Source: a virus. Taken from it: DNA of 23,942 nt. Below, piece after piece: positions 21,475 through 23,942 of the stretch. Position numbers and translations under genes: made by a program. The notes under the pieces were generated by a model that saw nothing but the letters and a program-made list of their open reading frames with translations, did not search any database and had not been told where the DNA came from. Position 1 is the stretch's first letter. Each line of letters opens with the position of its first letter. The DNA is taken from positions 1 through 23,942 of IMG/VR virus record IMGVR_UViG_3300027734_000313. The stretch is one strand, 5' to 3'.

Positions 21475-21702
21475 ATGAATTTTACCGATGATCAGATTAT
21501 TTCACTTTTGGGTGGAACTAAAGAGGTAGCAAAAATGTGTAGTGTTGCTCCACCAGCCGTCACTCAATGGCGAACTAGGGGAATACCACATGGTCAGTTG
21601 TTGTTTTTAGCTGCAACATTAGAAAAACAAAGTCATGGATTGGTGACCAGAAAAGAAATGTTTCCGAATAGTTGGCATTTAGTTTGGCCTGAGTTAAAAT
21701 AA
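21475..21702 (+). CDS. Cro-like / YdaS-type HTH regulator (75 aa)
   Basis: 75 residues. IISLLGGTKEVAKMCSVAPPAVTQWRTRGIPHGQ has the layout of a small Cro/YdaS helix-turn-helix: helix 2 GGTKEVAKMC, turn SVA, recognition helix PPAVTQWRTRG. The remainder (LLFLAATLEKQSHGLVTRKE) is a short helix and tail, as in Cro-type dimers. It lies 80 nt from the palindrome and is transcribed from the rightward promoter, so it likely represses the leftward promoter. No CI-type partner is visible in the window. Confidence 0.78.
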   Translation: MNFTDDQIISLLGGTKEVAKMCSVAPPAVTQWRTRGIPHGQLLFLAATLEKQSHGLVTRKEMFPNSWHLVWPELK

Positions 21703-21769
21703 ATTTTGTTTTACGGACTCCATCCGATAATAAGAACCTGATACCTGGTTGCGTGGAAGAAAAGGGTTA

Positions 21770-21848
21770 GTGTTAAGAAGCAATATGTAATGATTCTTGC
21801 ACCAGTGGGCGAATATAGAAGCTGAGAATTCTATATCTACGAAAGTAG
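21770..21848 (+). ncRNA. Structured untranslated RNA candidate upstream of the HNH gene
   Basis: Three consecutive hairpins. The first pairs GTGT...AAGAA (21770-21779, one bulged T) with TTCTTGCAC (21794-21802). The second is a perfect 8-bp stem ATATAGAA (21813-21820)/TTCTATAT (21829-21836) with loop GCTGAGAA. The third is CTAC-GAAA-GTAG (21837-21848). The flank 21703-21769 is non-coding and continuous with it. No R/S motif of a group I intron is present. It could be a leader, a trans-acting RNA or a relic of a mobile element; the identity is open. Confidence 0.45.
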
Positions 21849-21855
21849 GGAAAAA

Positions 21856-21930
21856 ATGGCTCTCACAACTTCATCCAATTATGGGGGGGTTGGGGGGGCT
21901 TTAGGAAAAAATTATCAACTAACAAGATAA
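21856..21930 (+). CDS. 24-residue leader ORF with two G7 tracts
   Basis: MALTTSSNYGGVGGALGKNY then QLTR. GTAGGG precedes the ATG, and the stop is 2 nt before the HNH start, so translation could feed the HNH gene. A -1 slip after either G tract or on A-AAA-AAT (21906-21912) would enter the HNH frame, which is open from 21849 onward, and fuse the two. A one-base homopolymer error would give the same picture. Confidence 0.35.
   Translation: MALTTSSNYGGVGGALGKNYQLTR
21883..21898 (+). other. G7-TT-G7 tract, G-quadruplex candidate
   Basis: GGGGGGG (21883-21889), TT, GGGGGGG (21892-21898) in an otherwise AT-rich genome. It contains four GGG runs with 1-2-1 loops, sufficient for an intramolecular quadruplex in RNA or in the + strand. 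Confidence 0.6.
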
Positions 21931-21932
21931 GA

Positions 21933-22454
21933 ATGAGATTAATAGATTATTTAAGTGCCAAGTATGGTGTACATACTCCTACTACAATTTTATATAATGA
22001 AGGTAGAGTATTTGGGATTAAATTTCCTTTAGAGCAAGGCTGGTTAAAAAAATATGGTGAGTTAGAAATAACTCCTGATATAGAAATTAAATTAAAACAT
22101 TATCTTCAAAAAATGATTGATACAAATCATCCAAGATCAGATAGTGCAATGGTAGGCATTAAAGTATTAAACGATGCTTATTTAGTTTTAAAGACTAAAC
22201 CTAAAGTAAATTCAGATGAATTTTTACAGTCAAAATCTTGGAAAAGATTAAGGATAGAAGCGTTCAACAAATATGGTAATTTTTGTAATTGTTGTGGAGC
22301 TAAACCATCTGACGGTGTAAGATTAAATGTTGATCATATTAAGCCAAGAAGATTGTTTCCTGAATTAGCTTTAAACATTGATAATTTACAAATTCTATGT
22401 GCAGATTGTAATAGTGGTAAAGGCAACTGGAATATGAGTAATTTTAATGGATAA
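21933..22454 (+). CDS. Free-standing HNH endonuclease
   Basis: 173 residues. The C-terminal HNH domain is complete: SWKRLRIEAFNKYGNFCNCC (C118 and C121), LNVDHIKPRR (Asp134-His135, His as general base), NIDNLQILCADCN (Asn151, C156, C159, Asn160) and GKGN (Lys163). The two CxxC pairs form the structural zinc site. The N-terminal ~90 residues (MRLIDYLSAKYGV... FGIKFPLEQGWLKKYG) probably form a DNA-specificity domain; no RuvC half is present, so it is not an IscB/Cas9-type protein. Orphan HNH genes in phages are usually homing endonucleases, but packaging or anti-competitor roles occur. The start is preceded by a structured stretch and leader ORF. It overlaps the next gene by 8 nt. Confidence 0.88.
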   Translation: MRLIDYLSAKYGVHTPTTILYNEGRVFGIKFPLEQGWLKKYGELEITPDIEIKLKHYLQKMIDTNHPRSDSAMVGIKVLNDAYLVLKTKPKVNSDEFLQSKSWKRLRIEAFNKYGNFCNCCGAKPSDGVRLNVDHIKPRRLFPELALNIDNLQILCADCNSGKGNWNMSNFNG

Positions 22455-22623
22455 GAATAGTGAAGAATGGAGAAGAATCTGTGAAGCAACATCAACGCTA
22501 AAGACAGAAAAACAACAAAGAATTAAATATTTAAATTTAGTAGAGAAACATCGTGGTAAAGTTGCAAGACAAGAATTAGAAGCAGAGATTCTTAAACAAT
22601 GGAAAATTCTAAAGGGAAAATAG
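22447..22623 (+). CDS. Small basic helical protein (58 aa), DUF7696-like
   Basis: 58 residues starting at ATG 22447 within the HNH gene's end. MDKNSEEWRRICEATSTLKT, RIKYLNLVEKHRGKVARQEL and KQWKILKGK resemble small proteins found beside HNH and methyltransferase genes in phages of beta-proteobacteria (the WRRICEA..VL...R..YL..VE..RG...R..LE type). Function unknown. Its stop lies 1 nt before the methyltransferase start; AAAGGGAAA near its 3' end is that gene's ribosome site. Confidence 0.6.
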   Translation: MDKNSEEWRRICEATSTLKTEKQQRIKYLNLVEKHRGKVARQELEAEILKQWKILKGK

Positions 22624-22624
22624 A

Positions 22625-23767
22625 ATGAATAAAGTATATTGGGGTGATTGTCGTGATTCTTTGCGACAAATGAAAGAAGAAGGTATCAAAGTTCAAACTT
22701 GTGTTACAAGTCCACCATATTATGGATTAAGAGATTACGGCACAGGTACTTGGATAGGTGGCGATGAAGATTGTTCTCACAAACGAGATAGCAAACATTC
22801 TGACAAAACCATTACAGGTCATGCCAATAAAGATTTAACCGTTGGTGACGCTATTTATAAAACAATATGTCCCAAATGTGGAGCTGAAAGAAAAGATTTA
22901 CAAATAGGATTAGAAGAAACTCCACAACAATTTATAAATAATCTTGTAGAAGTATTTGCTGGTGTATGGGATATTCTTGCAGATGATGGCACTTTATGGG
23001 TAAATCTTGGTGATTCGTATGCAGGTAGTAATGGTAATGGTCAACATGAACAATCTTTTGGACAAAGTAAATATACACCATTTGAATCTCCTACAAGTGG
23101 TAAAAAATTAGGAATAAAACCTAAAAATTTATTAGGTATGCCCTGGCGGTTGGCATTTGCATTACAAGACTTTGGGTGGTATTTACGTCAGGATATTATT
23201 TGGCACAAACCTAATCCTATGCCTGAATCAGTTAAAGACCGTTGCACAAAGTCGCATGAGTATATATTTCTTTTAAGTAAGAAACCACATTATTATTTTG
23301 ACCATAAAGCCATACAAGAGCCATCTATTTATGGTGCAGATGATAGAGCTAGTCGAGGAGATTCTAGGCGAGATACAGGAATGAATCATATAGCCGCTAA
23401 AAAAGATAAACGTGCAGGTGAAGGTTGTATTGCTTACGAAGGAAAAAGAACTGACAACAACACAAGTGGTGGTCAAGAATCATTTGTTCATATTGAAGAA
23501 ATGCGTAATAAACGTGATGTATGGACTGTAAACACTAAGCCATATTCAGGTTCACATTTTGCAGTATTTCCTACAGAATTAATTGAGCCTTGTATTTTGG
23601 CAGGCAGTCGTGTTGGAGATATTGTTCTTGATCCTTTTTTTGGTAGTGGCACAACAGGACAAGTATCACAACAATTAGGTCGTAAATGGATTGGATGCGA
23701 ACTTAATAAAGATTATGAATCTTTGCAAAATGAACGTGTAAGTCAACAAGGATTAGAATTAATATGA
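22625..23767 (+). CDS. Site-specific DNA methyltransferase (amino-group type), orphan
   Basis: 380 residues. Motif IV, TSPPYY (28-33), lies near the N-terminus, and motif I, DPFFGSGTTG (336-345), near the C-terminus: the circularly permuted beta-class order for adenine-N6 or cytosine-N4 methylation. The Ser in SPPY leans toward N4-cytosine, but this class includes N6-adenine enzymes. RLAFALQDFGWYLRQDIIWH then KPNPMPESV is the characteristic motif VIII-X region. An insertion at 50-85 carries C50-x-H52 and C82-x2-C85, a possible zinc site. No cognate restriction enzyme is nearby, so it probably protects phage DNA or modifies it for packaging or timing. AAAGGGAAAATAGA precedes the ATG; the stop overlaps the next start (ATGA). 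Confidence 0.88.
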   Translation: MNKVYWGDCRDSLRQMKEEGIKVQTCVTSPPYYGLRDYGTGTWIGGDEDCSHKRDSKHSDKTITGHANKDLTVGDAIYKTICPKCGAERKDLQIGLEETPQQFINNLVEVFAGVWDILADDGTLWVNLGDSYAGSNGNGQHEQSFGQSKYTPFESPTSGKKLGIKPKNLLGMPWRLAFALQDFGWYLRQDIIWHKPNPMPESVKDRCTKSHEYIFLLSKKPHYYFDHKAIQEPSIYGADDRASRGDSRRDTGMNHIAAKKDKRAGEGCIAYEGKRTDNNTSGGQESFVHIEEMRNKRDVWTVNTKPYSGSHFAVFPTELIEPCILAGSRVGDIVLDPFFGSGTTGQVSQQLGRKWIGCELNKDYESLQNERVSQQGLELI

Positions 23768-23907
23768 GTTCTTATTTAATATGGGCAATAGGTGTAGTTT
23801 ATCTTTACGTTGCTGTAGAACAAATACTTAAAGGTAATGTAGCTTTAGGTATATCTTTTGTAGGTTATTTTATTGGCAACATTGGTTTAGGATTGGTTGC
23901 TAAATGA
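23764..23907 (+). CDS. 47-residue, two-helix membrane protein
   Basis: MSSYLIWAIGVVYLYVAVEQ, then ILKGNVALGISFVGYFIGNI and GLGLVAK. Two hydrophobic helices (about 3-19 and 26-45) are joined by a short basic turn. The ATG overlaps the methyltransferase stop (ATGA), and its own stop overlaps the next ATG, a chain of coupled genes. Similar two-helix mini-proteins are frequent in phage early regions; function unknown. Confidence 0.6.
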   Translation: MSSYLIWAIGVVYLYVAVEQILKGNVALGISFVGYFIGNIGLGLVAK

Positions 23908-23942
23908 TTAACCCTAATGATGAAATCCAGCACATTGTTGAT
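23904..23942 (+). CDS. 5' end of an unidentified gene (cut by the right edge)
   Basis: ATG 23904 overlaps the upstream stop (ATGA); 13 codons are visible, MINPNDEIQHIVD, open to the edge. Too short for a family call. The overlap with the upstream gene supports it as a real start. Confidence 0.5.
   Translation, partial: MINPNDEIQHIVD

Noticed and set aside
21703-21930. Second group I intron upstream of the HNH gene
   Set aside because: No P7-like R/S pair or P1/terminal G could be drawn, and no split gene flanks it.
21770-22454. IscB/omega-RNA (HEARO) system
   Set aside because: The HNH protein is only 173 residues without RuvC motifs; kept only as a model to test the RNA against.
1-23942. 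tRNA genes, CRISPR arrays, insertion sequences, integrase/att sites
   Set aside because: No cloverleaf, regularly spaced repeats, transposase or integrase motifs were seen on either strand.

Overview
The window is part of a tailed-phage genome of podovirus type, AT-rich, almost gap-free, with many genes overlapping by 1-14 nt. The scaffold, capsid, tail-nozzle, ejection-protein and tailspike order, with no tail-tube or tape-measure genes, indicates a short-tailed phage. The lysis genes (3-TM holin and GH108-type endolysin) point to a Gram-negative host; the tailspike N-terminus resembles those of phages of freshwater/soil Proteobacteria, but the host cannot be fixed from the window. No integrase or CI-like repressor is visible; terminase and portal lie outside.

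Layout. (1) 1-16671, + strand, late genes: a structural gene cut by the left edge, two small genes, a GT9-like protein whose start appears to need a +1 frameshift, scaffold, major capsid protein, head-tail adaptor and tail nozzle, an S74-tailed virion protein, three ejection-type proteins, a pectate-lyase-fold tailspike, a second fibre, three small membrane proteins and an endolysin. (2) 16666-21359, - strand: a leftward, probably early operon holding an ERF annealing protein, SSB and a PD-(D/E)XK nuclease, plus many small genes, including 24- and 28-residue membrane peptides fitted into the operon by start/stop overlaps. (3) 21360-21474: a divergent control region where one self-complementary TTGCAA can serve as -35 for both directions, with a 15-bp palindrome over the leftward -10. 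(4) 21475-23942, + strand: Cro-like protein, a structured untranslated stretch, a G-tract leader ORF, an HNH endonuclease, small genes, an orphan DNA methyltransferase and a gene cut by the right edge.

The strongest unexpected feature is a 250-nt, ORF-less group I intron inside the major capsid gene (3573-3822). P1, P10, P7, P8 and P9 pairings can all be drawn, and removing it restores a 326-residue reading frame. The phage also has a free-standing HNH endonuclease 18 kb away that could, speculatively, mobilise it. Other leads are a structured RNA plus G7-TT-G7 leader in front of the HNH gene, a CCC-T frameshift candidate, a 13-bp stem over the stop codon of the nuclease gene, and a repeated promoter/operator/leader arrangement heading the two leftward transcription units.
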